Below, piece after piece: positions 24,801-34,022 of a stretch of DNA of 64,000 bases. The notes under the pieces are model-generated. The model saw only the letters and a program-made list of their open reading frames with translations. It did not search any database and was not told the origin of the DNA. Positions within the stretch are counted from its first letter, which is position 1, and each line of letters starts with the position of its first letter. The translations under genes were made by a program, and so were the position numbers. The DNA comes from Aminivibrio pyruvatiphilus (GTDB taxonomy: Bacteria > Synergistota > Synergistia > Synergistales > Aminobacteriaceae): the NCBI RefSeq assembly GCF_004366815.1, contig NZ_SORI01000001.1:1-64000 (forward strand). The letters are read 5' to 3'.

Positions 24801-27800
24801 TTTTTACTGTCGTCCTGGACAGGGAGCTCCGGTCGGCCCGGTACGACTGGAAGTTCGCCTCCGGCGGTTACGGGGAGGCCCTTGAGGGGGACACGACGTC
24901 CCGCATCCGGTGGACTCCCTCGTCCCCGGGAAAGAAGGTCCTGGAAGTGCATGTCCTCGCCGATCTTCCCGGAGCCGACTGGGTACGGGCCGTTCACCCG
25001 GTGACCGTCCTCTCCGCAGCCGATACGCCCCGTCCGCGGCTGCGGCTGACCTGCCCCGTGGATTCCTTCCGGGCGGGGGAAATTGTTCCCCTCACGGCGG
25101 AGACGGAGGAGTTCGGTCTTGGAGGAGAAGGGTTCGAATGGTACATCTGGTTCGCGGACGGGAGGCGGATCGCCTCCACGGCGGAACGGACCATATCCTT
25201 CGACGGAGTGGGCTACGAGGGGCGGACCGTGGAGATCCGGGTGGAGGCACGGACGAAGAACCGTTTCGTCTCGGCATCCGCCCTTTCCCTGGAGGTTCTG
25301 CCTCCCGGAGGAGCCGACGGAGATCTCCGGGTCCTCCTCGAACCTGATATCACCGAGGCCGCGGCCGGAACACCCCTCCGGTTTTCGGGCACCGCCTTCC
25401 CGAGAAAGGGGGGAGGAACCCTGAAATACCAGTGGTCCGTCAACGGGGAATTCGCCGGGGACGGGGACGCCCTTCATTTCGACACGGCTCCCTGGGAGGG
25501 AAAGACGGCGGAGATCGTCTTCTACGCCGCCCAGGTCCTTGACGGGACGGTGCTCTTCGAAGGATCGGCGTCCCGGAAGATCTCGGTCGTCAAGGAGGTC
25601 TCGCTGTCCGTGGCGCTGGAACCCCACCCGTCGAAGGTGGGCGATACCGAAACGATCCGGCTCGCCGTGAAGGATCCCCTGGACGGCGTGGAGTATGAAT
25701 GGCACGAGTGGGACAGCGTCTCCCGGAGATGGAGCTCCGGAGCCGCCGTGGCGGGGAGGCGGCTGGTGAAGTCCGCTCGCGGCCTGGCGGGCCAGTCTCT
25801 CAGGTTTCGGGTGACCGCCCGGGACGGAAAGGGGCGGACGGCGGCCGCCGAGTCGGGGCTCATCGAAATCACGGAGCCCTCCTGGCCCGGTCCCGAAGAG
25901 GAGGAACCGGAGGCGGACACGGAGAAGCCCGTTTCGGACCCGGAAAAAAAGGACGGCGGGAAGCCTGCCGTTCCAGGAGACGCCGAAGAAGGACCGGAAA
26001 AGGATGGAGCGGCTGAAGACGACGGAACGCTGAGGCTCGAACTTCCGGCGACGGTCATGGAGGGAGAGATCGTGACCGTGAAGGCTCTTCTGCCCCCCGG
26101 CATGGCCGAACAGGCCGCCGACTCCTTCCGGTGGAGCAGCGACCCCAGCCGGGGACGGCGGTCTTTCGTCATCCTCGGCGAGACCGTTGGAGGAACCGAC
26201 GGCTTCGGCGGCGGCGGGGGAGAACGGACAGCCCGTCCCGAGACGGAGATCCAGTTCACCCCCCATCAGAACACCCGGGGCGTGAGGGGCAGCGTGGGCG
26301 TCACCGTCTACCGGAAGCTGCGGGGGAACCAGAAGGGAGCCCCCATGGAATCTCTCGCCGAAGCGTACAGGTCCGTGGAGGTCCTTCCCATGGGCTGTTC
26401 CGTGGCAGCTTCCGCGTCGTGGGCGGGAGGCCCCAACGAAGAGGGGGTGCTTCTCACCCTTGACGAGGATACGTCCCGGGGAAGCGTCCGGGGTGAGTTC
26501 CTCCTGCAGATCGGCACATGGAGGGGCAGGACCATCGAATCGGTGAAGAAGCAGGTGGAGACCAACAACCAGTACGGAATCCTCGAGAGGGTCGTCGTGG
26601 ACGGCTACGAGGGCTATCTCGCCGTGCAGGGCCCGTCGTACAACATCAAGCGATCCCCTGACGGCCGGTTCGTCACCGGCGGCCGGGTGGTGCTGAACGG
26701 CCTGGTGATCAGGGGAGAGGCAGCCCTCGACTTCCGTTCGGAGATCAAATTCTCTCTCGCTGAGGACAACATCCCCGAGGACGACCCCGAGACGGCCCGG
26801 TTCGCCCGGGGGCTCATGTCGCAGCTCCGGTCCATCCTGGCGAGTATCCGGGTGGTCCCTGACCCGAAGCGGACCACGGGACCGGCGGACGCAGCCGGGG
26901 AAGAGAAAAAGGACGCGGCCGTGACGCTCCGGAGGGTGAGTCCTCCGGCAGGCCCCGTGGTCGCCGGAACGCCCGTGGAATTCCTGGCGTCGGCGGAGGG
27001 AGCGAAGAAAGTGGAGATGTTCTTCCGGTTCGAGCCGTCCACGGAGGTCTCCTTTTCCCCTCCGGAATCGGAGGAGGGGCGGACGAAAGCCGTCTTTTCC
27101 GAACCCGGCACGGTTCGCGTCTGGGCCGTTGCCCTGGACGGGAACGGCACCCTCGGCGAATCGGAACAGGTCGAAATAGAAGTGGTGGGGCCTGAACTGA
27201 CCGTCACGGCCATGCCCCCGAAGCCGAAGGTAGGGGAGGAAGTGAAAGCGAAGGCCGGGGCGAAGCCCGGACTGCCGGAAGGGGCCTTCGTCGTGTGGAC
27301 CCTGGAGGGAAAGGCGTCCCGCAGCGGGACGAAAGCCGCGGATTCCACGGAATATTCCTTCCTCCCCCGGGAGGCGGGGAAATACGTCCTGAAAGCGGAG
27401 GCCAGAAGTCCGGGAGGGGAGACTCTGGCGGAGAAAACGCTGGCCGTGGAGGTGGCGGGGTACGAAGTGGCCGTGACGGTTCTCGGCCCGGCAGGACCCC
27501 GACCGCAGGAATGGGTGCAGGGGCAGGGCCTCCGCACCGTGGAAAAGGACACCTTTCTCCGGGACGAGCACGTCCGGATGAAGGCGGAAGTGAAGGACGC
27601 CGATGCGCCGAAGGATCTCCGGTGGAAGTGGATTCCGGGGCCGGAGACGTCCCTGGCGTCTTCGGGCATCGGGCAGGAGGCGACTCTGTACGGCACCGCC
27701 GCCGGAACGGCATCGGCCCGGGTGGAGGTGCGGGACACGGAGGACCTTCTTCTGGGCGCGGCTTCCGTCTCTTTCCCCGTGATGGAGCTGCCCCCCGAGC

Positions 27801-29944
27801 TGAAGGTTCCTCCCCTGAAGGGGGCCGTCAGGGCGGACCCCGAGCCCGGGACGGTGAACGGGAGAATCACCCTCTCCGCTTCCGCGGAAGGGGGCAAGCC
27901 CCCCTATACCTTCCGGTGGGGAGGTCCGGTTACCGGGTCGGGGGATATTCACACCTTCATTCCCGACCGGCCGGGGACGTTCCGGTTCACCCTGCTGGTC
28001 CTGGATTCGGCGGGGCGGCAGGTCACGGTGAACCGGGATGTGGAAGTGAAGCCCTTCACCGTAGCCATATCCGGCATCCCCCAACGGGCGATTCTCGGGG
28101 AAACGGTCTCCTGCCGGGTGGACTACCCTCTCTCCCCTCCGGGATCGAAGGTGAACCGGTCACCGGTGCCGCGGATCCGCCTCTCCGGCAACCCGGAAGT
28201 GCAGTGGAACCCCGCGGAGGGGACGGGGCCCGGGTTCAGCGGCCGGGCCGTCCGGCCGGGCGCCGCGGACATCCGGGCCGAAGTGCGGGGGGCCGGAGGA
28301 GTGGTCCTCGGCGTCTCCGATCCCGTGCGGATGACGGTGGGCGTGCCGGACCTTTCCCTGGTGCTTCCGGAATACGTGACCCCGGGCGACGGTTTTCGTG
28401 CTGCCGTAGAACTCCCGCCGGGAGTGAACGCCGACGAAGTGTTCGATTTTGACTGGAAGGCGGCCTTCCCCGCCGCCCGGCAGTACGGCCGTGAAGGAGG
28501 AAGCGCCCTTATCGGTCCCGTGAGCGGGCTCGATCCCGTCCAGGTGTCGGTCGCCGTCCGGGACAAGGGAGGAAAAACGGCGGCGGAGCTTTCGGGGACC
28601 GTCCCCGTGCGGCCCCTGGACCTCAGCGTCAGGGTCCGGGCCTTCTCCGAGAGAGGGCAGATCGTGCTGCCCGACGGACGGGTGGACTATCCTCCCCGGG
28701 AGGAGTGGATCGAAGGGCAGACGGCCACGTTCAAGGCCGCTGTCTCCCCCGCGAAAGCTGTGACCTGGGAATGGTCCGTGTACGGGCCGGGAAAAATCAG
28801 CCTCGCGTCCTGGGACACCGCCTCGGTGATCCTGAACGGAACTGGTTCACTGACCGTCACTGTCGTGGCGAAGGTGGGGGGAAAGGAAGCGGGTCGGGCG
28901 GAAGTGACCCTTCCCGTGACCGTGGCAAAGGACAAAATCCAGGCGGCGAGGGAGTACCAGGCCGGACGGAACGAGTGGAACGCCGCCCGCCGTGACCGGG
29001 CGGTCATGGCCATGGAAAGGGCGGCTTCACTGGATCCAGGCAATCCCGCCATCGGGCGGGAACTGGCGCGGATGAAGGCCGAGGCGGAAAAGTCCCGGGC
29101 CGAAGACGCCCGGAAGCGGGCCGTGGAGGTCTGGAACAAGGCCGCGGAACTCCAGAAGAAGGAGAAGTATGAAGAGGCCCTTGAACAATACCGGGAGGGC
29201 CTGAAAATCAACGACGACAAAGCAGTCAGGGATCACGTGAAGAAGCTCGAGGACTTCATTGCCGACCGGAAGCGCAGGCAGGAACAGGCTTCGGCGGACG
29301 CGAGGGCCCGGGCGGAGGCAATCTGGCGCCGGGCGGCGGAGCTGCAGAAGGGAAAACGTTATGAAGAGGCCCTGGAGAAATACCGGGAAGGCCTGGCCAT
29401 TTCACCGGATCCGGTGGTGGAGGAGCACGTCCGGAAGCTGGAGGACTACATCGCCAGGATGAAGAAGCAGTCCGGGACACAACAGCCGCAGCCGAAAACC
29501 CCTCAGCAGGTGCAGCCGAAACAGGTCCCGGCGCCTGACCAGAAGCCGGCAGACAAGGGGGCGGGAAAGCTGCCCGCAGGCTGGAAATCCGTGACCGTCG
29601 GGAACGTTTCCTTCGGCATCCCCTCCTCATGGAACGGGAAGACCATGAAGGAGCATGACGTGGAACAGCTTCACGTCTACTGGCAGGGGAGCTTCGACAA
29701 TCCGGTCCACGGGGTCTCCGGAGGGGTGACGAAGAAGTACGGGGAGGCGAAGAAGGAGCTCCGCGGTGCCCGGACGGTCTCCCTCGGAGGGGCGAAGGTG
29801 CTCCGGGCGGACGAGGACGGAGCGGTGAACCTTCTCTTCCCGCCCCTTGGCGGCAACAGGGGCGTGGCCCTCGTCCTCTTCCGCGGAAAGGGCGGAAAAC
29901 AGGAAACCCTGGAAGCCATACTGAAGACTGTCACGGTAAAGTGA
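21848..29944 (+). CDS. Giant secreted multi-Ig-like protein with C-terminal TPR-like repeats
   Basis: A 2698-residue protein of unknown function. GGAGGT precedes the ATG at 21848; residues 1-23 are a signal peptide. About 30-950 is mostly helical and charged. It includes a hydrophobic stretch (about 643-663) and a short GDIDIS (about 178-183) with TLDVYI (about 224-229) pattern that faintly resembles a nucleotidyltransferase core. From about 965 there are many Ig/PKD-like beta modules. They are interrupted by an acidic Pro/Glu linker (about 1345-1394) and a mixed domain (about 1515-1668, GEFLLQIGTWRGRTIESVKK). About 2364-2540 has two TPR-like units (KKEKYEEALEQYREGLKI and KGKRYEEALEKYREGLAI). 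A Gln/Pro linker follows, then a final domain (about 2575-2698, SFGIPSSWNGKTMKEHDV). Predicted exported, possibly surface-bound. Confidence 0.8.
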   Translation: MKRSLFSVLILLVVLFLPCGGYAAPSVRENEYWLKVNPIGRPPAQPSEAYSLLESRLRNVLAGDLDGMEFFRSLGRDGMAMRDVMAFKEEFIRLRGEELRKTEALSPADALPGALEAWERTFGEAERSLMDVRRKGVERAFAEGVRRYRDAHPDFPYLVRMDAGASSRESYGELRFEGDIDISTLAAQAENAAALRDFISSSIRDSFNLDMTSLDALVTAHRQATLDVYITQPAADWAEMDSLKRGRLQEIVLENGEVGYRDVSDPVERVFIFANLKNNLRMRGGAPDDLARLMDEPPDRMTPDMEPAVSLEMLRHMTTDALQARLAYHEKILKLAKYVDRSAAIAQGPLGDTALAAWARQVTLVKQNRGLDGGQRLKRILEISEPLLGDPRDFAGLDRAILSLGERASALIRDNVSKGIDARLKLIDDARTPAEKDGERRKLLSELEETFKAYVEKGVDFPPKAHETMIALADALKVTVLNIPASELERMKRYLDLAAEKPGSLDLALGMAWRLFEGAYTTADGAIDAFNNWFDYLDNHTVARLRAMNPEVFLPGPGGKTRAVTIPIGRINDRLNASILGAAGNSLPFKAVNLGQELYAYVSGFREGKDMSESVSNVATQLFRSRVPGGDIVEAVVMENYTRAAIGVVYLLFPTLAVPEALYGMGTAAAEWYVGAWQQWQYDEMVDALYEGTAFEPTREGTWRVKSITYSLPGGGAVTVGRDEAFTLPELVPKISNILVPQVRTHPSIAMYHELLARKELSDGQSGIPVWPRRYLNLSLYGERLYEKYVSEVKTVTRQYFADVIAELEKRKAFDQGTNEKKLREIGEELGCGGSLLDKTGSGREAQEAVIADWEEWLKVHGALMEFRERWSAFFILVRKPSCSPESIRIVLEEDRKDLGEAKKALREAAAAVEEIVGRNGADEKTLQPAVRTRAGALIYPSGTPERRRMISEYREYLESLRSRQTPPGVRISGPDTVGEGMEEFFTVVLDRELRSARYDWKFASGGYGEALEGDTTSRIRWTPSSPGKKVLEVHVLADLPGADWVRAVHPVTVLSAADTPRPRLRLTCPVDSFRAGEIVPLTAETEEFGLGGEGFEWYIWFADGRRIASTAERTISFDGVGYEGRTVEIRVEARTKNRFVSASALSLEVLPPGGADGDLRVLLEPDITEAAAGTPLRFSGTAFPRKGGGTLKYQWSVNGEFAGDGDALHFDTAPWEGKTAEIVFYAAQVLDGTVLFEGSASRKISVVKEVSLSVALEPHPSKVGDTETIRLAVKDPLDGVEYEWHEWDSVSRRWSSGAAVAGRRLVKSARGLAGQSLRFRVTARDGKGRTAAAESGLIEITEPSWPGPEEEEPEADTEKPVSDPEKKDGGKPAVPGDAEEGPEKDGAAEDDGTLRLELPATVMEGEIVTVKALLPPGMAEQAADSFRWSSDPSRGRRSFVILGETVGGTDGFGGGGGERTARPETEIQFTPHQNTRGVRGSVGVTVYRKLRGNQKGAPMESLAEAYRSVEVLPMGCSVAASASWAGGPNEEGVLLTLDEDTSRGSVRGEFLLQIGTWRGRTIESVKKQVETNNQYGILERVVVDGYEGYLAVQGPSYNIKRSPDGRFVTGGRVVLNGLVIRGEAALDFRSEIKFSLAEDNIPEDDPETARFARGLMSQLRSILASIRVVPDPKRTTGPADAAGEEKKDAAVTLRRVSPPAGPVVAGTPVEFLASAEGAKKVEMFFRFEPSTEVSFSPPESEEGRTKAVFSEPGTVRVWAVALDGNGTLGESEQVEIEVVGPELTVTAMPPKPKVGEEVKAKAGAKPGLPEGAFVVWTLEGKASRSGTKAADSTEYSFLPREAGKYVLKAEARSPGGETLAEKTLAVEVAGYEVAVTVLGPAGPRPQEWVQGQGLRTVEKDTFLRDEHVRMKAEVKDADAPKDLRWKWIPGPETSLASSGIGQEATLYGTAAGTASARVEVRDTEDLLLGAASVSFPVMELPPELKVPPLKGAVRADPEPGTVNGRITLSASAEGGKPPYTFRWGGPVTGSGDIHTFIPDRPGTFRFTLLVLDSAGRQVTVNRDVEVKPFTVAISGIPQRAILGETVSCRVDYPLSPPGSKVNRSPVPRIRLSGNPEVQWNPAEGTGPGFSGRAVRPGAADIRAEVRGAGGVVLGVSDPVRMTVGVPDLSLVLPEYVTPGDGFRAAVELPPGVNADEVFDFDWKAAFPAARQYGREGGSALIGPVSGLDPVQVSVAVRDKGGKTAAELSGTVPVRPLDLSVRVRAFSERGQIVLPDGRVDYPPREEWIEGQTATFKAAVSPAKAVTWEWSVYGPGKISLASWDTASVILNGTGSLTVTVVAKVGGKEAGRAEVTLPVTVAKDKIQAAREYQAGRNEWNAARRDRAVMAMERAASLDPGNPAIGRELARMKAEAEKSRAEDARKRAVEVWNKAAELQKKEKYEEALEQYREGLKINDDKAVRDHVKKLEDFIADRKRRQEQASADARARAEAIWRRAAELQKGKRYEEALEKYREGLAISPDPVVEEHVRKLEDYIARMKKQSGTQQPQPKTPQQVQPKQVPAPDQKPADKGAGKLPAGWKSVTVGNVSFGIPSSWNGKTMKEHDVEQLHVYWQGSFDNPVHGVSGGVTKKYGEAKKELRGARTVSLGGAKVLRADEDGAVNLLFPPLGGNRGVALVLFRGKGGKQETLEAILKTVTVK

Positions 29945-29978
29945 AAAAAACGGGGCCCCTTCAGGGGCCCCGTTTTTT
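29944..29978. terminator. Bidirectional terminator between convergent genes
   Basis: CGGGGCCCC-TTCA-GGGGCCCCG (29951-29972) flanked by A7 and T6. It serves the giant gene and the convergent Sel1 gene. Confidence 0.9.
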
Positions 29979-29986
29979 CAGAACGA

Positions 29987-31018
29987 TTATTTTACGTTCC
30001 GGTACTTCATGTACTTCACCTGGTTGATTTTATAGAGCTCCCGCTGGGCGTAGGCGAGGTTCTTCGCCGCCGCCTGCTCCAGGAGCCGGATGCCCTGCGC
30101 CTCGTCCTTCGGTACGCCCCTGCCCTGGTAGTAGACCATGCCGAGATAGGCCATGCCCAGGGGAGACCCCTTGTCGGCGGCCTGCTTGTACCAGTGGAAG
30201 GCCTTCTCCCTGCTGAAGACGGCGCCCTCGCCCTTTTCGTAGAGGACCCCCAGGTTTACCATGGCGTCGATGAACCCGTTCTTCGCCGCCTCGTCGAACC
30301 AGTAGAAGGCTTTCATGGCGTCCTTGGGCCGCCCCTGCCCCTTATAATGCATCAGGCCCAGGCGGAACTGGGCGAAAGCCCTGTTTTTCTGGGCGGCCTG
30401 TTCGTACCAGCGGGCAGCCTCCCCGTAGTCCGGCTTTCCGAGGAAATCACCGTAGTAGAGATGGCCGAGCTGCTCCGCCGCGCTTGAATACTTGTTCCCG
30501 GCCGACTGGAGGAAGTAGTCCCGGGCTTTTTTATAATCCTTTTTCGTTCCCTCGCCGTTTTTGTGCATGATACCCATGTTGTACTGTGCCACGGCGTGTC
30601 CCTTCGCAGCTGCACGGCCCCACCACTTGAGTGCTTCCGGGAAGCTCTTGACTGCCCCGTTCTCACCTTTGTAGGCGTTCATTCCCATACGGAAGAGCTG
30701 TTCCACGGTATAGGACGGCTCTTTGGTCTCCGCCTTGGGTTTCGGTTTCGGCTGCGGTTTCGGGGCCGGTTTGGGAGCCGGCTTGGGTGCCGGTTTCGGC
30801 TCCGGCTTGGGTTGAGGCGCAGGTTTTACCTCCTGCTCCGGTTTCTTCGGTTCCGGGGCCTCCTCGCCAAAGACGGGGGGCGGCGGCGGGGCGATCTCCT
30901 CTTCGTCTCCGGGAAGAGGAGGCGGGGTGAAGGCTGATGAGGGAAGGGCCGTGAAGAGAGCGGCCCCGAGGAACAGAAGGAAGAGCATCAGCGCTCCGGT
31001 TCTCCTGCGTTCGGTCAT
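29987..31018 (-). CDS. Exported Sel1-repeat protein with proline/lysine linker
   Basis: A 343-residue protein. An N-terminal hydrophobic segment (about 10-29) is a signal peptide or anchor. A proline- and lysine-rich linker (about 32-100, repeating KPAP/KPQPKP units) could span the periplasm or cell wall. From about 105 to 330 there are six Sel1-like repeats (AQYNMGIMHKNGEGTKKDYKKA type). GGAGG precedes the ATG. Sel1 proteins act as scaffolds; the partner is unknown. It lies convergent to the giant protein and near the protease-Sel1 gene, forming a set of exported repeat proteins. Confidence 0.85.
   Translation of the reverse strand: MTERRRTGALMLFLLFLGAALFTALPSSAFTPPPLPGDEEEIAPPPPPVFGEEAPEPKKPEQEVKPAPQPKPEPKPAPKPAPKPAPKPQPKPKPKAETKEPSYTVEQLFRMGMNAYKGENGAVKSFPEALKWWGRAAAKGHAVAQYNMGIMHKNGEGTKKDYKKARDYFLQSAGNKYSSAAEQLGHLYYGDFLGKPDYGEAARWYEQAAQKNRAFAQFRLGLMHYKGQGRPKDAMKAFYWFDEAAKNGFIDAMVNLGVLYEKGEGAVFSREKAFHWYKQAADKGSPLGMAYLGMVYYQGRGVPKDEAQGIRLLEQAAAKNLAYAQRELYKINQVKYMKYRNVK
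30715..30830 (-). repeat. Coding tandem repeat of Lys-Pro-Ala/Gln-Pro units
   Basis: Imperfect 12-bp units encoding KPAP, KPEP and KPQP run through the linker of the Sel1 protein. The tract may vary in length between strains by slippage. Confidence 0.6.
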
Positions 31019-31105
31019 GGCGGAACCTCCGTTTTAATGCCCTCGGGCAGTCTTGAAAATAATGAAACGACAAAGGGCCCTGGAAGTCAACCGGAAAACG
31101 GCCGC

Positions 31106-31143
31106 AAAATGAACAGGCAGCGGGAGATGTTCCCCGCTGCCTG
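31106..31143 (-). terminator. Terminator after adhE
   Basis: Perfect 11-bp arms CAGGCAGCGGG (31114-31124) and CCCGCTGCCTG (31133-31143) with an 8-nt loop. On the minus strand TTCATTTT follows. Confidence 0.6.
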
Positions 31144-31186
31144 CGCCTGGTGCAGCCTTACGTTTTCCGGGGCGTAAATCTTTGCT

Positions 31187-33808
31187 CTATCTGAACGCCC
31201 GGAGATAGAGCTCCCGTATCTCGGACATCAGGGGATACCTCGGGTTGTTCCCCGTGCACTGGTCGTCGAAGGCCAGCTCGCTCAGCTCGTCCACCTTCGC
31301 CATGAACTCCTCTTCGTTCACTCCCGCCTCGGAGATGGTGGCAGGCAGGTCCAGGGATTTCCTCAGGGCTGCGACGGCGGCGATGAGATTCTCCACCTTC
31401 CCGTCCTCGTCCGTGCCCCCCAGGCCGAGATAGTCGGCCACCCTGGCGTACCTCGCCTTCGCCTCGGGGTACTTGTACTGGGGGAAGGCGGCCTGCTTCC
31501 GGGGAGAGCCCGTCTTGTTGAACCGGATCACCTCGGTGATGAGGATGCCGTTGGCTACGCCGTGGGCCACGTGGAAGGCCGACCCCAGCTTATGGGACAT
31601 GGAGTGGCACAGGCCGAGGAAGGCGTTGGCGAAGGCCATGCCCGCCATGGTGGCGGCGTTGTGGACCTGCTCCCGGGCTTCGGGGTTCGCCGCGCCGTCC
31701 CGGTAGGAGGCAGGGAGAGAGGTGAAGAGCATCCGGAGGGCCTCCATGGCGATGCCGTTGGTGTATTCCGTGGCCGTGGTGGCGGCGATGGCCTCCAGGG
31801 CGTGGGTGACGGCGTCGATGCCCGATGCTGCGGTCACGGAGCGGGGCATGGAGAGCACCAGGTCGGAGTCCACGATGGCGATATCCGGAGTCAGCTCGTA
31901 GTCGGCGATGGGATACTTGATGCCCTGGGCGTCGTCGGTGATCACGGCGAAGGGGGTCACTTCCGACCCCGTGCCGGACGTGGTGGGAATGGCCACCATG
32001 ATCGCCTTCTTTCCCAGGGAGGGGAACCGGCAGACCCTCTTCCGAATGTCCATGAACCGCATGGCGAGCTGGCTGAACTTCACGTCGGGATTCTCGTAGA
32101 GCAGCCACATGATCTTGGCCGCGTCTATGGGAGAGCCTCCTCCGAGGGCCAGGACGGCGTCGGGGTTGAAAGCCCTCATGCGCTCCAGTCCCCGGTCAAC
32201 CGTGGTGAGGTCGGGATCGGGCTTCACGTCGCAGAAGACCTCCACCTCCATGCCGAGGCGCTCCAGGTGGGCGATGACCTTTGCCGGGTATCCCAGGTCG
32301 TGGAGGGGCCTGTCGGTGACCAGGAAAGCCTTCTTCCGGCCGGCGAGCTCGTTCAGGGCCTCGCCCAGGCAGCCCGGCTTGAAGTAGACCTGGGAGGGGA
32401 TGCGGAACCACAGCATGTTCTCCCGCCGTTCTGCCACGGTCTTCACGTTGATCAGGTGCCGGATGCCCACGTTCTCGCTCACGCTGTTCCCTCCCCATGA
32501 GCCGCATCCCAGGGTGAGGGAGGGCTCCAGCCTGAAATTGTACACGTCGCCGATGGCTCCCTGGGAACTCGGCATGTTGATGAGCACCCTGCCCGTGGAG
32601 AGCCTGCGGCTGTATTTTTTTATCCTGTCCCGGTTCTCCGGCCGTGTGTAGAGCACCGACGTGTGCCCCATACCGGCGAATTCCACCAGGGCCGCGGCCT
32701 TTTCCACGGCGTCGTCAAAGTCCTTCGCCCTGTACATTCCGAGGACCGGGGAGAGCTTCTCGAAGCTCAGGGGCTCGTCCCTGCCGATGACCTCCGCTTC
32801 GCCGATGAGGACCTTGGCCGTCTCGGGAACCTCGAAGCCGGCGAGGGCCGCGATCTTCCAGGCGGGCTGGCCGACGATGTCCGTGTTCAGGTGCCCGTCG
32901 GTGAGGAGGATGTCCCGGAGCATCTCCCGCCGCTGCCCGTCGAGGATGACCGCCCCCCGGCGGGTAAACTCCGCCGCCACGGCGTCGTAGACGTCGTCGC
33001 AGACCACCACGGACTGCTCCGAGGCGCAGATGAGGCCGTTGTCGAAGGTCTTGCTGAGCAGGATGGAGTTCACCGCCATTTTTATGTCACAGGTCTCGTC
33101 GATCACCGCCGGGGTGTTTCCCGACCCCACGCCGATGGCGGGCTTTCCGGAGGAGTAGGCTGCCCGGACCATGCCGGGGCCGCCGGTGGCCAGGGTCATG
33201 CTGATGTCCCGGTGGGCCATGAGGTACTGGGATCCTTCCACGGTGGGGTTGTCGATCCACCCGATGATCCCCTCCGGGGCGCCGGCTTTCACCGCGGCGT
33301 CGAGAATCAGCTTCGCGGCCATAACGGTGCATTTCTTCGCCCTCGGGTGGGGGGAAAAGATGATGCCGTTCTTCGTCTTCAGGGCCAGGAGAGCCTTGAA
33401 GATGGCTGTGGACGTGGGGTTCGTGGTGGGGATGATCCCCGCCAGCACCCCGATGGGTTCGGCGATGCGGAAGTAGCCGTTGGTCTCGTCCTTTTCGATG
33501 ACACCGCAGGTTTTTTCATTCCTGTACTTGTTGTAGACGAACTCCGACGCGAAATGGTTTTTGATGACCTTGTCCTCCAGGACGCCCATGCCCGTCTCCT
33601 CGAAAGCGGCTTTCGCCAGGGGAATGCGGGCCGCATTGGCGGCCATGGCGGCGGAGAAGAAGATCTCGTTCACCTTCTCCTGGCAGAACGTGGCGAAGCG
33701 GCGCTGGGCCGCCCGGGTCCTGGCCACCACGGCATCGATGGATTCGCGGATGGACTGGACGGAATCAAGAACCTGGACGTCTTCCCGGGGGGCTTTCTTC
33801 GTGACCAT
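31187..33808 (-). CDS. adhE: Bifunctional acetaldehyde-CoA / alcohol dehydrogenase
   Basis: An 873-residue AdhE, full length. Residues 1 to about 440 are the CoA-acylating aldehyde dehydrogenase domain, with PIGVLAGIIPTTNPTSTA and the catalytic cysteine in DNGLICASEQS. Residues about 455-873 are the iron-dependent alcohol dehydrogenase, with LGGGSPIDAAKIMW, TSGTGSEVTPFAV and metal-ligand histidines in GLCHSMSHKLGSAFHVAHG. It reduces acetyl-CoA to ethanol, or the reverse, and typically forms spirosomes. GGAGG precedes the ATG. Single-gene unit with its own promoter and terminator. Confidence 0.96.
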   Translation of the reverse strand: MVTKKAPREDVQVLDSVQSIRESIDAVVARTRAAQRRFATFCQEKVNEIFFSAAMAANAARIPLAKAAFEETGMGVLEDKVIKNHFASEFVYNKYRNEKTCGVIEKDETNGYFRIAEPIGVLAGIIPTTNPTSTAIFKALLALKTKNGIIFSPHPRAKKCTVMAAKLILDAAVKAGAPEGIIGWIDNPTVEGSQYLMAHRDISMTLATGGPGMVRAAYSSGKPAIGVGSGNTPAVIDETCDIKMAVNSILLSKTFDNGLICASEQSVVVCDDVYDAVAAEFTRRGAVILDGQRREMLRDILLTDGHLNTDIVGQPAWKIAALAGFEVPETAKVLIGEAEVIGRDEPLSFEKLSPVLGMYRAKDFDDAVEKAAALVEFAGMGHTSVLYTRPENRDRIKKYSRRLSTGRVLINMPSSQGAIGDVYNFRLEPSLTLGCGSWGGNSVSENVGIRHLINVKTVAERRENMLWFRIPSQVYFKPGCLGEALNELAGRKKAFLVTDRPLHDLGYPAKVIAHLERLGMEVEVFCDVKPDPDLTTVDRGLERMRAFNPDAVLALGGGSPIDAAKIMWLLYENPDVKFSQLAMRFMDIRKRVCRFPSLGKKAIMVAIPTTSGTGSEVTPFAVITDDAQGIKYPIADYELTPDIAIVDSDLVLSMPRSVTAASGIDAVTHALEAIAATTATEYTNGIAMEALRMLFTSLPASYRDGAANPEAREQVHNAATMAGMAFANAFLGLCHSMSHKLGSAFHVAHGVANGILITEVIRFNKTGSPRKQAAFPQYKYPEAKARYARVADYLGLGGTDEDGKVENLIAAVAALRKSLDLPATISEAGVNEEEFMAKVDELSELAFDDQCTGNNPRYPLMSEIRELYLRAFR

Positions 33809-33864
33809 AGCAGACTTCCTCCTGAATTCGATATTTTTTGAACGTAGGGTACTGTGTATTTGTT

Positions 33865-33892
33865 ATTGTAATCACGAACACTAAATAATCAA
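33865..33892 (-). promoter_or_regulatory. Promoter of adhE
   Basis: On the minus strand TTGATT (33892-33887), a 16-nt spacer and TACAAT (33870-33865). The leader to the ATG is about 55 nt. Confidence 0.55.
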
Positions 33893-34022
33893 GGGGTTTT
33901 GAATGAAGTCTCAAGAAACGGAACTTTCGTTACAGAAGCACCGGGCACTTTTTGCCTCGGGGAAGAAAACAGTACCCGGTGAGAAGAAGCGGCCCCGGTG
34001 CGAGAAAAGTCTGCGGGAACGG

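Noticed and set aside
21593-28084. 2163-codon open frame on the minus strand antisense to the giant gene
   Set aside because: It lies opposite the giant gene, whose signal peptide, RBS and domain pattern mark it as the real one. The antisense product is low-complexity (His/Gly/Arg/Pro) and has no RBS.
30715-30830. Regular short repeats resembling a repeat array
   Set aside because: The repeats are in frame inside a gene and encode a Pro/Lys linker; there are no spacers, so this is not a CRISPR array.
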